From: Rachycentron canadum
Lineage: Eukaryota; Chordata; Actinopteri; Carangiformes; Rachycentridae
Reading direction: 5' to 3'
Assembly (NCBI GenBank): GCA_038496675.1
Contig: CM076660.1
Coordinates: 16,516,608-16,580,607, forward strand
DNA length: 64,000 nt
Below are positions 54,601 to 58,051 of the stretch, piece by piece. Every line of letters starts with the position of its first letter. Position 1 is the stretch's first letter. A program made the translations under genes and the position numbers. A model generated the notes under the pieces. That model saw nothing but the letters and a program-made list of their open reading frames with translations, had not been told where the DNA came from and made no database searches.

Positions 54601-56855
54601 TGTCATTGAAACAACTTAATGAAACAGAAACAGAACAGAAACAAGTATGCATACAGTATATTTCAGCAATAAAAACCAGATGGTGCAGAAAGCTTCTTGT
54701 TCACCTTTAGACATTTTTTGATAATGGAAGTGTGTGTTTTGATGGAGGACTGAGGCATTTGCATTTATGTCTAATGGTCTGTGGCTAATGTGCCAGGGCT
54801 GCTAGCACCCCCACTCCTTCGGCCATTACCTCATATCAGTTGCCCTTTTCTTCTTTAAGTTTTGACCCAGAAGAGAGAATAGAAAGCTGTCCTACTCCAC
54901 CAGTTAGAGGGACAGCCTCATCCCCTGCTGAAGTGTCCTATTGTCACCCACCTACTACATCACCACAGGGAGATCTGAGCAGCAGCCTGCATAATGGAGT
55001 CGAACACCTGAGGTAACCAGATTGAATCTTCCTGCCACTACCTTCAAATATTACTATAATATAATAATAATAATAAACTGATGCTGCAGAAATTACAAAA
55101 CTGCTGACATTATTTACTGTGCCTTCCAGCCAACACATCACCAGCCACCCTCATCCCCTCTCCCCAACACACACCTACAGCTCCATACCCCTGTGCATGG
55201 ACACTGATGAACAGGAAGAGGATGAGGAAGAGGCTGAAGAGGAGACAGATGCAGAGCTCCCTGACAGTCAGTACAGCCAACATCACAACCGGCAGAAGCA
55301 CAAACACCAGCTGCACCACCCCTCTCCACACAAGCTGCTCTTCCACGGGCTGGACCAGACCCCAGCCTCCAGCACCGGGGATCTGGACCGATCAGTCACA
55401 GGGTCCATGGTTAACAGCTGGGGCTCAGCATCTGAGGACAACATCTCATCGGGCAGGTCCAGTGTTGTCAGCACCTCAGAAGGATCCTTCTTTACAGACG
55501 GCGATTTCAACCAGGCTGTAGCCTCCTCTCGGGATATTGTAGGCCTGCGCATGTGTAGATACCCAGAGGAATCAGGTGAGGAGGCTTTTATGGAAAACAT
55601 TCAAATTTATTTCATCATATTTGTCTATTTTTTGATTCAGGTGAGTTAGTTTAGTTAGTTAGTCTGAAAGTGGAGGTGTGTGTCGGAAACTGGACTCAAA
55701 TTCAAATGTTGCGAAATCCTGATTGGCATCACCTTTTTCACCTCTTTTTACCAAACCAGTGATCAAACCAGTGAGATGAGCTCAGGTAGAACATTAGACA
55801 GAAATCTCTGTTCCAACTTTGGCAGGAAATGTGTTGGACGGCGTTGCTTAGACAGAGAACGTGTTTTCAAATTTACCCAGTCAATATTTCACTAAAATAA
55901 TAATCTGCTGAATAAAACTAACTCGGCGCACTTCAAGTGATTGAAGTCTTTTAGAATTTATCAGCTGTAAGGGCGCTACTGTATGTCACATTTATGCAAT
56001 CGCGACATCGTGCTCAATCTGTGTGACAATTTCAGGCCGGCGGCACCAACGTCCCAGCAGCCCCATGTCCACAGACAGCAACATGAGCCCTGCAATAACA
56101 CATAAAAGGCCCAGGAGGCATAAACAGAACCAGCAGGGCTACCAACCCAAAGACGTCTTTAATGATGGTAAAGATTAAACAAAGAATGAGATTAGAGATT
56201 TAGAAATGTACTTTACTCTATGTCTCTTAATGGCACTTACATCTTTATCTCTGTGCTGTGCTCTGTGTCCCCAGACACTTGCATGCCACTGAATTTCTCC
56301 CACCAAGTGTCCCATGGTGACTACAAAGTGAGGGGGGCCACACTGCCTCGGATGGGCTCTGGGGAGGCCCGGGGTCGACGAGGCAGCACTGGGACGCACA
56401 GGGTCAAGGAGGGCATATTTGAGCATAGAGAGAGCCAAGACAAGCACAAGCCTCCACTGGGAGGAAAAGGAAGTAGCAAAAGCCGACAGCGCTCAGGTAC
56501 TGAGTGGATTTTTTTGAATGAGAACATTTTAATTAAGGAAGTGTCTAACCAAAAATGACATTTTGCTTCTTGTCTCTCCCTCAGAATTTGGGGACGTCCT
56601 TCTATACAGTCGTCCCTCTTTCCCATCAGGTCAAGCTCAGAGAGAGCCTGATAATCCTAATTCGTCCAGCTTTATGTCATGTGGGGACTCAAGGACCAAA
56701 CAGGGAGGACAGGTGTCGTCTACGGGACAAGTGGAAGAGGTAAAACACATCTCCAATTATGTTTGTTGTTGTGTCTGTATGTTATCACAGGTGTGTAAAT
56801 GTATTTTCCCTAAATACATATGTCTGTTATCTATCTACAGTTCCTGCAAAGCTAA
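1927..56855 (+). CDS. robo1: Roundabout homolog 1 (Robo1), 27 coding exons plus microexon; 5' end outside window
   Basis: This is a single-pass receptor for secreted Slit ligands that mediates repulsive axon guidance at the plasma membrane of growth cones and migrating cells. Joined exons encode Ig1 (residues 1-110), Ig2 (110-202), Ig3 (203-291), Ig4 (292-390), Ig5 (391-486), FN1 (487-598), FN2 (599-717), FN3 (718-815), a transmembrane helix (about 842-863) followed by the basic stop-transfer RHRKKR, and a tail of about 670 residues. Every exon has AG before it and GT after it, and phases agree across all junctions. The tail contains PYATTQLIQ (the CC1 tyrosine motif) and ROBO1-type blocks such as TPPVRG, DQTPAS and STDSNMS, so robo1 is preferred over robo2 or robo3. 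Human ROBO1 is about 1,650 residues; the length here is compatible once the missing N-terminus is added. The start codon and signal peptide are not in the window, and the extreme C-terminus is uncertain. Confidence 0.95.
4640..4895. repeat. Decayed interspersed repeat, common teleost family
   Basis: The phrase around 4668-4725 (GGTCCAGAATGAAATATCAG, then CCATGAAATTTTG) and the following stretch rich in GCTAACAT, CATGGTTAACAT and TTTAGCTCAATG resemble a non-autonomous repeat abundant in fish genomes. The copy is diverged and truncated. Identification is from memory of the family's wording, not from a repeat library search. Confidence 0.5.
5581..5634. repeat. CA microsatellite
   Basis: About 54 bases of nearly pure CA repeat, with one AAA interruption at 5608, in the 34-kb intron. 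Long open frames across it on the minus strand are repeat artefacts. Confidence 0.95.
6261..6380. mobile_element. Fragment of a hAT-type MITE
   Basis: The order ACTGCAACGATC, AATTGACAGAGAAAATGAAT, CAACAATTTTGATAATCATT, AAACATTCTG and TTTCTCAGATG matches a very abundant fish MITE whose terminal region reads 'GCTGCAACGATTAGTCGATT' and carries 'CAACTATTTTGATAATCGAT'. Only one end is present, and no target duplication was found. Confidence 0.6.
13019..13075. repeat. GT microsatellite followed by GA-rich tract
   Basis: A GT run of about 26 bases (13019-13044) is followed by a short GAGA-rich tract. No function is visible. Confidence 0.9.
15899..15928. repeat. GT microsatellite
   Basis: About 15 GT units in the 34-kb intron. 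Confidence 0.92.
17868..17945. promoter_or_regulatory. Candidate homeodomain-site cluster in intron
   Basis: Within 78 bases there are two copies of CGGATTAC (17868 and 17913; GGATTA is an OTX/PITX-type core), CTAATTAT, CATAATTG and CTATTATTCAT. Such clustering is typical of developmental enhancers, but AT-rich intron can produce it by chance. No conservation data were available. Confidence 0.25.
20976..21180. repeat. Interspersed repeat copy 1 of a family also at 31371
   Basis: The copy starts TAAAGGAGCTATTAGCAAG, has TTTTGCTA and GTTTACTTGCCAG, then CTGTCTCCAGCAGTGGAAAG, and ends near GTTAGCATGCTAACC. The same words recur at 31371-31623, partly as reverse complement. It looks like a degraded MITE. 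Its right end is not defined. Confidence 0.5.
23085..23215. promoter_or_regulatory. Candidate regulatory stretch with octamer site
   Basis: A perfect POU octamer ATGCAAAT lies at 23179-23186, with TGTAATTACAGATGCATCTC 65 bases upstream. The block has no low-complexity sequence. This is suggestive only. Confidence 0.18.
25186..25224. repeat. T-rich tract
   Basis: Oligo-T interrupted by single G residues, as in a simple-sequence tract or the antisense tail of an old retroposed copy. No body of a retroelement is recognisable beside it. Confidence 0.7.
26384..26464. repeat. Compound GGT / GT microsatellite
   Basis: A run of GGT triplets (26384-26408) passes directly into about 28 GT units (to 26464). 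Three overlapping open frames here (poly-Gly/Val/Cys, and poly-His/Thr on the other strand) are products of the repeat. Confidence 0.95.
30560..30588 (+). other. Potential G-quadruplex
   Basis: Four runs of at least four G, separated by AGCTGA, TT and TT, meet the usual G-quadruplex pattern on the + strand. It is intronic, so it would also be present in the robo1 pre-mRNA. Confidence 0.6.
31371..31623. mobile_element. MITE-like repeat with terminal inverted repeats, copy 2
   Basis: The left end TAAAGGAGGTATTTG (31371) and right end ATAGCTCCTTTA (to 31623) form imperfect inverted repeats around about 250 bases. The interior shares TTTTGCTAAG, GTTTACTTTCCAG, GTTAGCATGCTAACCA and CTTTCCACCATTGGAGACAG with the copy at 20976. 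No transposase is present, so it would be non-autonomous. Confidence 0.55.
31787..32327. mobile_element. Possible decayed hAT-type element
   Basis: The left end GGGGTGTAAG with CATCGATAGGCACAAATTG downstream, and the right end TATTGATACACCC, resemble the 'GGGGTGTAACGATACA' inverted-repeat ends of a fish hAT family. I cannot see a matching target duplication or a transposase. About 540 bases. Confidence 0.35.
34632..34694. repeat. TC / CA compound microsatellite
   Basis: A CT/GCTCTC run (34632-34666) is followed by CA repeats to 34694. Confidence 0.9.
34811..34830 (+). other. Potential G-quadruplex
   Basis: Four G runs with loops ATT, A and T, inside a longer G-rich block (34800-34850). It lies about 1.6 kb before the Ig2 exon. 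Confidence 0.6.
36409..36566 (+). CDS. robo1: robo1 exon 2: first half of Ig2
   Basis: Encodes residues 110-162, beginning ILRDDFRQNP and including EPAVLECQPPRGHPEPTISW, with the first Ig2 cysteine and the core Trp, and ending DDKDERIT. The acceptor is TTGCAG at 36403-36408 and the donor GTAAGA follows at 36567. It starts with two bases completing the split Ile codon and ends in phase 0. Reading past 36566 gives non-Robo sequence and soon a stop. Confidence 0.96.
36604..36800. mobile_element. Decayed hAT-type MITE copy next to the Ig2 exon donor
   Basis: The text AAATGCCAGAACATGG, CCAAGGTCCGAGAGCTGAAGG, TCAAAGTGCTTGTTATGTCC and GATATCCAGTTGATATGTGA follows the internal order of the abundant fish MITE (same family as 6261). 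It starts only about 38 bases after the exon 2 donor. Confidence 0.55.
39208..39251. repeat. 15-bp inverted repeat (hairpin)
   Basis: GATAGCAGTGTGTGT at 39208-39222 is exactly reverse-complementary to ACACACACTGCTATC at 39237-39251, with a 14-base spacer. No transposon body or known RNA family was recognised. Confidence 0.75.
39585..39661. repeat. Long GT microsatellite
   Basis: About 38 nearly uninterrupted GT units, the longest simple repeat in the window. Confidence 0.96.
40159..40279 (+). CDS. robo1: robo1 exon 3: second half of Ig2
   Basis: Encodes residues 163-202: IRSGKLMITNTRKSDAGKY, then ICVGTNMVGERESEIAELTVL. It contains the second Ig2 cysteine in the Ig hallmark DAGKYICVG. Starts in phase 0 after TTTTAG and leaves one base before GTAAAA at 40280. 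It matches ROBO1 in the KSDAGKY and NMVGERE segments. Confidence 0.96.
40280..41211 (+). other. Intron between Ig2 and Ig3
   Basis: 932 bases, AT-rich, with no exon, repeat or RNA gene recognised. The acceptor is CCCTGCAG at 41204-41211. Confidence 0.85.
41212..41350 (+). CDS. robo1: robo1 exon 4: first half of Ig3
   Basis: Encodes residues 203-249, reading ERPTFVKRPSSVVV, then VEFHCVVQGDPVPTIRWRKD and LPKG. The Ig3 first cysteine and core Trp are present. Enters with two bases of the split Glu codon and leaves two bases (AG) before GTAATG. The small segment between RKDD and LPKG (SD) is one residue off the mammalian DDGELPK spacing. Confidence 0.95.
41453..41580 (+). CDS. robo1: robo1 exon 5: second half of Ig3
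   Basis: Encodes residues 249-291: RFEILEDHTLIVRQVTSSDE, GSYTCVVENMVGKSEASATL, TVH. The second Ig3 cysteine lies in GSYTCVVEN. The 102-base intron before it ends TGCCTCCAG. It leaves one base (G) before GTCAGT at 41581. That split codon becomes Val either by direct joining to exon 6 or through the microexon. Confidence 0.96.
41581..44648 (+). other. Intron between Ig3 exon and microexon
   Basis: About 3.1 kb. Its main content is a decayed Tc1-like transposon (43240-44370). No other exon is recognised. A pyrimidine-rich tract and TTGTAG precede the microexon. Confidence 0.85.
43240..44370 (+). mobile_element. Decayed Tc1/mariner-type DNA transposon with inactive transposase
   Basis: Broken transposase pieces lie on the + strand: a helix-turn-helix-like piece near 43545-43610 (TTKHLEIPVSTVHNVIK), a middle piece at 43687-43788 (HVGGSIILWGCLAASGTEGI, then stop), and a C-terminal piece to 44171 (SSDLNPIKTLWKELK, then a YRKRLEAAI block). 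Tc1 transposases carry the third catalytic acid in 'PDLNPIE'; here it reads NPIK, so that Glu is lost. The flanks share inverted words, for example AAATAAATGCAAATTAACCA at 43318 and the complement of TTCATTTGCATTTATTTTTG near 44290, marking the terminal repeats. Frameshifts, stops and deletions make it a relic. The outer limits are approximate. Confidence 0.85.
44649..44657 (+). CDS. robo1: robo1 9-nt microexon between Ig3 and Ig4 (e6b-like)
   Basis: TCAACACTG is preceded by a strong pyrimidine tract and TTGTAG (44643-44648) and followed by a consensus donor GTAAGT (44658). It keeps frame: exon 5 leaves one G, giving Val-Asn-Thr, and the final G completes with TG of exon 6 to Val. Inclusion adds three residues in the Ig3-Ig4 linker, exactly where I recall human ROBO1 carrying VGS. 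Vertebrate Robo1/2 are known to have an alternative microexon at this place (e6b), reported to be NOVA-regulated. Five YCAY tetramers lie within about 35 bases downstream. Confidence 0.75.
44664..44692 (+). promoter_or_regulatory. YCAY cluster downstream of microexon (putative NOVA site)
   Basis: TCAT, CCAT, TCAT, CCAC and CCAT occur within about 27 bases just after the microexon donor. NOVA proteins bind clustered YCAY, and clusters downstream of an exon usually promote inclusion. That NOVA acts here is inference. Confidence 0.5.
44956..45080 (+). CDS. robo1: robo1 exon 6: first half of Ig4
   Basis: Encodes residues 292-333: PPAFAIRPRNQVMTVGRTVT, FQCEATGNPQPAIFWQREGS, E. FQCEATGNPQPAIFW is a Robo Ig4 hallmark with the first cysteine and core Trp. 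The acceptor is CTCTGCAG at 44948-44955, the donor GTGAGA at 45081, ending in phase 0. Confidence 0.96.
45167..45338 (+). CDS. robo1: robo1 exon 7: second half of Ig4
   Basis: Encodes residues 334-390: SLLFSYQPPQPYSRLSVSQM, GSLTITDVQHSDGGFYSCQA, LNIAGSVITKALLEVTD. It contains the LLFSYQPPQ block typical of ROBO1 and the second Ig4 cysteine. AG at 45165-45166 is used for phase 0; the next AG two bases on would break frame. One base is left before GTGAGT. Confidence 0.95.
45339..47432 (+). other. Intron between Ig4 and Ig5
   Basis: 2.1 kb. A SINE-like repeat lies at 47085-47330, ending about 100 bases before the next exon. A TTTA tetranucleotide run lies near 46411-46430. No exon is recognised. 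The acceptor is TTTTTTTAATAG. Confidence 0.85.
47085..47330 (+). repeat. SINE-like interspersed repeat common in fish
   Basis: The order TTTATGAAACCATAAACTCA, GGTCATTTTCACATAAACTT, GGAGTCACCCCTTAATGG and CATTTTATATACAGTGTATG matches a widespread fish repeat whose 3' part reads 'GGAGTCGCCCCCTGCTGG' and 'CTTTTATATACAGTCTATGG'. It sits close upstream of the Ig5 exon. Confidence 0.65.
47433..47638 (+). CDS. robo1: robo1 exon 8: first part of Ig5
   Basis: Encodes residues 391-459: SGSDHPPPVIRQGPINQTVP, then TVVLGCQTAGLPPPTVHWKK and LEIRYTK. PPPVIRQGP is diagnostic for Robo Ig5, with the first cysteine and core Trp present. A potential N-glycosylation site NQT lies in the opening strand. The donor GTAGGT at 47639 is chosen because it keeps phase 0 into LGDTGFYTC. 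Confidence 0.96.
47724..47805 (+). CDS. robo1: robo1 exon 9: end of Ig5
   Basis: Encodes residues 460-486: LGDTGFYTCVASSPNGEASW, TAYLQVQ, completing Ig5 with its second cysteine and the GEASWTAY strand. It is flanked by TCTCCTCAG and GTAGGT and leaves one base of a Glu codon. Confidence 0.96.
47912..48080 (+). CDS. robo1: robo1 exon 10: Ig5-FN1 linker and first half of FN1
   Basis: Encodes residues 487-542: EFGVVVQ, TDPNLIPSAPFKPEVTDISR, TSVTLSWKTNPSVGATPTSY, LIEAF. SAP.KPEVTD and VTLSW are the start of the first fibronectin III domain in ROBO1. The acceptor is GTGGCAG, the donor GTTAGA at 48081, phase 2. Confidence 0.96.
48195..48361 (+). CDS. robo1: robo1 exon 11: second half of FN1
   Basis: Encodes residues 543-598: SYTLGSRWVTLAEHVKTQTF, VLRNLKPGAVYLFMVRAVNA, YGLSDPSPISDSIRTQ. 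It contains the FN3 hallmark LKPGAVYLFMVRAVNAYGLS. Bounded by CCCTGCAG and GTCAGT. Confidence 0.96.
48498..48619 (+). CDS. robo1: robo1 exon 12: FN1-FN2 linker and first strands of FN2
   Basis: Encodes residues 599-639: DSTSTMQGVDHRHIQRELGD, VVIHLHTPTVLSSSAVRLQW, V. The QGVDH..(V/I)QREL block and TVLSSS are ROBO1/2-specific. The acceptor CCAATAG is weaker in pyrimidines than its neighbours; the donor is GTAAGG at 48620. Confidence 0.95.
48620..49902 (+). other. Intron within FN2
   Basis: 1.3 kb. Contains an interspersed repeat rich in GGTTAGG-type words (49130-49455). Nothing else is recognisable. The acceptor is CTCCACCAG. Confidence 0.85.
49130..49455. repeat. GGTTAGGGTTA-containing interspersed repeat
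   Basis: The segment GGACCTTTTCTAATAAAAAC, TTATGGTTAGGATTAGGG, GGTTAAGGTTAGGGTCAGGG, GCTAGGGAAATTATG and GGGTCCCCACAG resembles a fish repeat that pairs a GTCCCCAC / GTCCTCACA end with telomere-like GTTAGG words. Diverged copy. Confidence 0.55.
49903..50137 (+). CDS. robo1: robo1 exon 13: second part of FN2
   Basis: Encodes residues 640-717: VEEQSPYIQGYKVLYRASAE, VVEVRSPREDGVVISQLKRG, SIYEFKVRPFFDEFQGADSE, VKVVRTLEE. YIQGYK(I/V)LYR and FF(D/N)EFQGADSE are strongly conserved Robo sequence. Starts in phase 0 and leaves one base before GTTAGT. Confidence 0.97.
50344..50465 (+). CDS. robo1: robo1 exon 14: first half of FN3
   Basis: Encodes residues 718-758: APSRAPQGVTVTKSDVNGTA, ILIAWKPPADPEKVGLIQEY, K. 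APS.(A/P)PQGVTV and NGTAIL.(A/S)W begin the third fibronectin III domain. The acceptor is GACTCAG at 50337-50343, the donor GTAAGA, phase 0. Confidence 0.96.
50635..50806 (+). CDS. robo1: robo1 exon 15: second half of FN3
   Basis: Encodes residues 759-815: IWCLGNESRYHVNQSVDGST, FSVLISSLAPGIRYSVEVAA, SNGAGPGVKSDVTFFQL. The WCLGNE(S/T)RYH(I/V)N signature and PGIRYSVEVAAS strand identify FN3 of Robo. N-glycosylation motifs NES and NQS are visible. Donor GTAAGG at 50807. Confidence 0.97.
50807..51110 (+). other. Intron before the transmembrane exon
   Basis: 304 bases, T-rich at its 3' end, with no feature recognised. Ends CCTTCCTCCTCAG. Confidence 0.9.
51111..51308 (+). CDS. robo1: robo1 exon 16: juxtamembrane stalk and transmembrane helix
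   Basis: Encodes residues 816-881. An acidic stalk (MDISEERDTLSQISDVV) is followed by RQPAFIAGIGATCW and a hydrophobic run to WLYRHRKKR, giving a single transmembrane helix at about 842-863 with a basic cytoplasmic stop-transfer, then STYTGIRK. QISDVV(K/R)QPAFIAGIG is nearly invariant in Robo1. The exon is symmetric (phase 1 to 1, 198 nt). A GTGAGG at 51178 inside the exon is not used, since the conserved protein reads through it. The donor is GTGTGT at 51309. Confidence 0.97.
51309..51979 (+). other. Intron after the transmembrane exon
   Basis: 671 bases without recognised features. The acceptor is CCCTACAG at 51972-51979. Confidence 0.85.
51980..52006 (+). CDS. robo1: robo1 exon 17: 27-nt exon encoding VPSFTFTPT
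   Basis: A very short exon giving VPSFTFTPT, identical to the juxtamembrane segment I recall in human ROBO1. Preceded by CCTACAG and followed by GTATGT. It is 27 nt and symmetric (phase 1 to 1), so skipping would preserve frame. Confidence 0.95.
52007..52773 (+). other. Intron between exons 17 and 18
   Basis: 767 bases, AT-rich, with nothing recognised. The acceptor is TTTCTCTGTGCAG. Confidence 0.85.
52774..52813 (+). CDS. robo1: robo1 exon 18: VAYQRGESVCSAG segment
   Basis: Forty bases encoding VAYQRGESVCSAG, matching the ROBO1 cytoplasmic V(T/A)YQRG(G)E segment. The Tyr lies in the region called CC0 in some Robo descriptions. Leaves AG of an Arg codon before GTGAGT. Confidence 0.94.
53007..53161 (+). 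CDS. robo1: robo1 exon 19: PGLL...TYSRP segment
   Basis: Encodes residues 904-955, RPGLLSMGEPLNQLWLPDNW, then a cysteine-rich CSINCCNNGNG and SDSNMTTYSRP. RPGLL, W(L)(A/P)D.WP, DCSI.CC and TYSRP match ROBO1, not ROBO2, which lacks the Cys block. Donor GTTAGT. Confidence 0.95.
53334..53696 (+). CDS. robo1: robo1 exon 20: cytoplasmic CC1 exon
   Basis: Encodes residues 956-1076, opening ADCIANYGNHPENKQGG and then AIYSDVNLANKVNEIKTFNS. It contains PIPYATTQLIQ, the CC1 motif (PTPYATT in other Robos) whose Tyr is a known Abl phosphorylation site in the family. A PPNPPPIPKE stretch near the end is proline-rich and has no counterpart I recall in human ROBO1. It ends QYNIIEQNMLNK. Acceptor CTTCTCAG, donor GTAAAG, phase 1 to 1. 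Confidence 0.96.
53783..53902 (+). CDS. robo1: robo1 exon 21: DHLQG...SSDRGSN segment
   Basis: Encodes residues 1077-1116, including MIHPKTIAYNQTRDHSTGGS and HHSSDRGSNSTS. ROBO1 has the equivalent YNQSYDQNTGGS / SSDRGSS. 120 nt, symmetric phase. Bounded by TTCTTCAG and GTAAGG. Confidence 0.95.
53988..54123 (+). CDS. robo1: robo1 exon 22: region where CC2 is expected
   Basis: Encodes residues 1117-1161: GSQNQKKGTRAPKMPKHNAV, SWGEAPSTPHTNAWDCDEYS, LPMER. The KKG.R.PK(V/M)PK lead-in matches ROBO1. Directly after SWGE, where mammalian ROBO1 reads LLPPPP (the Ena/VASP EVH1-binding CC2 motif), this gene has APSTPHT instead. Bounded by TTTCTCAG and GTAGGG. Confidence 0.94.
54124..54859 (+). other. 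Intron with an internal 31-bp direct repeat
   Basis: 736 bases. A 31-base word occurs twice (54223-54253 and 54338-54368). No exon is recognised. Acceptor TTCTTTAAG. Confidence 0.85.
54223..54368. repeat. Pair of exact 31-bp direct repeats
   Basis: The word starting GAAATGCGCACAAAATGCCC and ending AAATATGTA is present identically at 54223-54253 and 54338-54368, 115 bases apart. The intervening 84 bases are unique. It could be a recent local duplication. Confidence 0.9.
54860..55012 (+). CDS. robo1: robo1 exon 23: TPPVRG segment
   Basis: Encodes residues 1162-1212: FDPEERIESCPTPPVRGTAS, SPAEVSYCHPPTTSPQGDLS and SSLHNGVEHL. PTPPVRG(A/T)ASSPA is a strong Robo1/2 landmark. The adjoining STATLTPSP block of mammalian ROBO1 and ROBO2 is reduced to PPTTSP. 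Acceptor TTTAAG, donor GTAACC. Confidence 0.93.
55130..55575 (+). CDS. robo1: robo1 exon 24: acidic stretch and DQTPAS block
   Basis: The largest coding exon in the window (446 nt, residues 1213-1361). It has SPTHTYSS, an acidic run MDTDEQEEDEEEAEEETDAE, a His/Lys-rich HHNRQKHKHQLHH stretch, then GLDQTPASSTGDLDRSVTGS, GSASEDNISSGRSS and GSFFTDGDFNQAVA. All but the His-rich part align with ROBO1. The proline runs preceding HTYGYISG in human are short here. Acceptor CCTTCCAG, donor GTGAGG. Confidence 0.95.
55576..56035 (+). other. Intron between exons 24 and 25
   Basis: 460 bases, no feature recognised. Acceptor AATTTCAG. Confidence 0.88.
56036..56167 (+). CDS. robo1: robo1 exon 25: STDSNMS block
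   Basis: Encodes residues 1362-1405: GRRHQRPSSPMSTDSNMSPA, ITHKRPRRHKQNQQGYQPKD, VFND. RP(T/S)SP(V/M)STDSNMS is a Robo1/2 landmark. Human ROBO1 has DDLPPPPVPPP (CC3) shortly after; here the exon ends FND and the next begins TCMPLNF, with no polyproline. Bounded by TTTCAG and GTAAAG, symmetric phase. Confidence 0.93.
56275..56496 (+). CDS. robo1: robo1 exon 26: basic, Gly/Arg-rich tail segment
   Basis: Encodes residues 1406-1479: DTCMPLNFSHQVSHGDYKVR, GATLPRMGSGEARGRRGSTG, then VKEGIFEHRESQDKHKPP and GSSKSRQRS. It occupies the position of the ROBO1 segment after CC3 (Asp/Arg/Lys-rich, ending near KAAKRDLPP), with little direct similarity. Acceptor GTCCCCAG, donor GTACTG; phase 1 to 1 supports it being real. 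Confidence 0.88.
56585..56739 (+). CDS. robo1: robo1 exon 27: LLYSRPSFPSG segment
   Basis: Encodes residues 1480-1531: EFGDVLLYSRPSFPSGQAQR, EPDNPNSSSFMSCGDSRTKQ, GGQVSSTGQVEE. It corresponds to human ILPYC(R)PTFPTS.NPRDPSSSSSMSS. Acceptor TCCCTCAG. The frame stays open past 56739, where a possible donor GTAAAA starts, so the exact end is uncertain. Confidence 0.88.
56841..56855 (+). CDS. robo1: robo1 putative terminal coding segment (FLQS, stop)
   Basis: If the 101-base stretch 56740-56840 is an intron (GTAAAA to TATCTACAG), the protein ends in FLQS followed by TAA at 56853-56855. Alternatively no splice occurs and the frame runs on through a Cys/Val-rich stretch to TAA at 56935-56937. Neither end resembles the mammalian C-terminus that I remember. 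Confidence 0.4.
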   Translation, partial: FLQS

Positions 56856-57733
56856 GAAGCAACGCGAGCACAATAGGAATATCCTACAGTTGCTTCTGAC
56901 GAAGGACTCTGACCTTTACTATATGGAAAAAGACTAAAAATACTGCACAGTACATGCTATCGTTTTCTACTTCACGTTTCTCATTAGGTGTTGGAAAAAA
57001 AAAGAAAAAAAAAGTGCTCTCATGTTTAAGTCCATGGACTTCGATTTGATGCACTGTTTATTGTTTGCTTTTTGGGGGACCAGCATCCAAGAGCCTGAGC
57101 CCCTGGTTGCTCAGTAAAGTAAGATGAATGCACATTCGATGGCGGTTGTGAGTGTCTACAAAAATATTGTCCATGATGACTGCTTGATGCGGTCCGTATG
57201 ATCTTTGCCTGTCAGTTGTCTTGTTATTTTACTGTAATTGATATTCAGTCATTACCAGCCATCTTGTAAACTGTTGAAATTGTTTACTGCCACAGAAGTG
57301 CTTCAAATTCAGATTTTATAGAACAGTGTTAATGTTTTATAAGTGATGTACATCTTGTCTTTGTATTATTTGTTCTACTTTGGTTACAAAAGCACAATCA
57401 CTTAATTTTATTGTAAGTCATTATTATATGAACTCCAGTCTGGAGGAAATCAGTCTTTGTAGTCATTTCATCAGTTCAGGCTGAGGAAATGAATTGTTGA
57501 TTGTGGTTGTGCATTCAGCTGTGTTCATTTGAGCTGCTTTCATTCAGATTTGAACTATCTGTTGTGTGTACTGAGAGAATTGCATGCAGATTCAACTGTA
57601 GGAGGTTTTTACTTAACACCTTAACTGCTTTGTTTCCCATCTGGGATGATGGACATTCTGGTCATGGACTAGCTCCACTGAGTTCATTTCATCTAAATCT
57701 GTGTTCCCTTGACTCTGGCAATAACTTCTGGAG

Positions 57734-57995
57734 TAGGGCTGGACAATAATACACTATATTTATTAAATTACTCCGTTTTTTTTAAGGGATAAAATTGCCT
57801 GAATCTCATGTAATTAAACTGAGAATAGCTACAACAGAGGTCAGTCTGCCACAGTCCAGACCAGGGGTCTAAAACCTGAAATAGAAAGTGAATATTATCA
57901 GGCAGTTTGTGTTTTGAAAATTGCTTTTGTTTATTTATCTTTTAAAATGTACATGTACATTGTGATATAGATCTTGGTCATATTGTCCAGCCCTA
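57734..57995. mobile_element. 262-bp MITE with 15-bp perfect terminal inverted repeats
   Basis: TAGGGCTGGACAATA at 57734-57748 is exactly reverse-complementary to TATTGTCCAGCCCTA at 57981-57995. These ends match the 'AGGGCTGGGCGATA' hAT MITE family common in vertebrates, especially fish. The flanks TTCTGGAG and TTCTCTAA may be a degraded 8-bp target duplication. No coding capacity. Confidence 0.85.
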
Positions 57996-58045
57996 TTCTC
58001 TAAGTTGTATATGGAACAAACATGTCACTTTACCTTCTCTGTTTG

Positions 58046-58051
58046 AATAAA
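58046..58051 (+). promoter_or_regulatory. Candidate polyadenylation signal AATAAA (proximal)
   Basis: Canonical hexamer about 1.2 kb past the stop; the following 40 bases are only moderately U-rich. Confidence 0.5.

Noticed and set aside
55138..55600. Minus-strand open frames opposite exon 24
   Set aside because: Shadows of the conserved robo1 coding exon.
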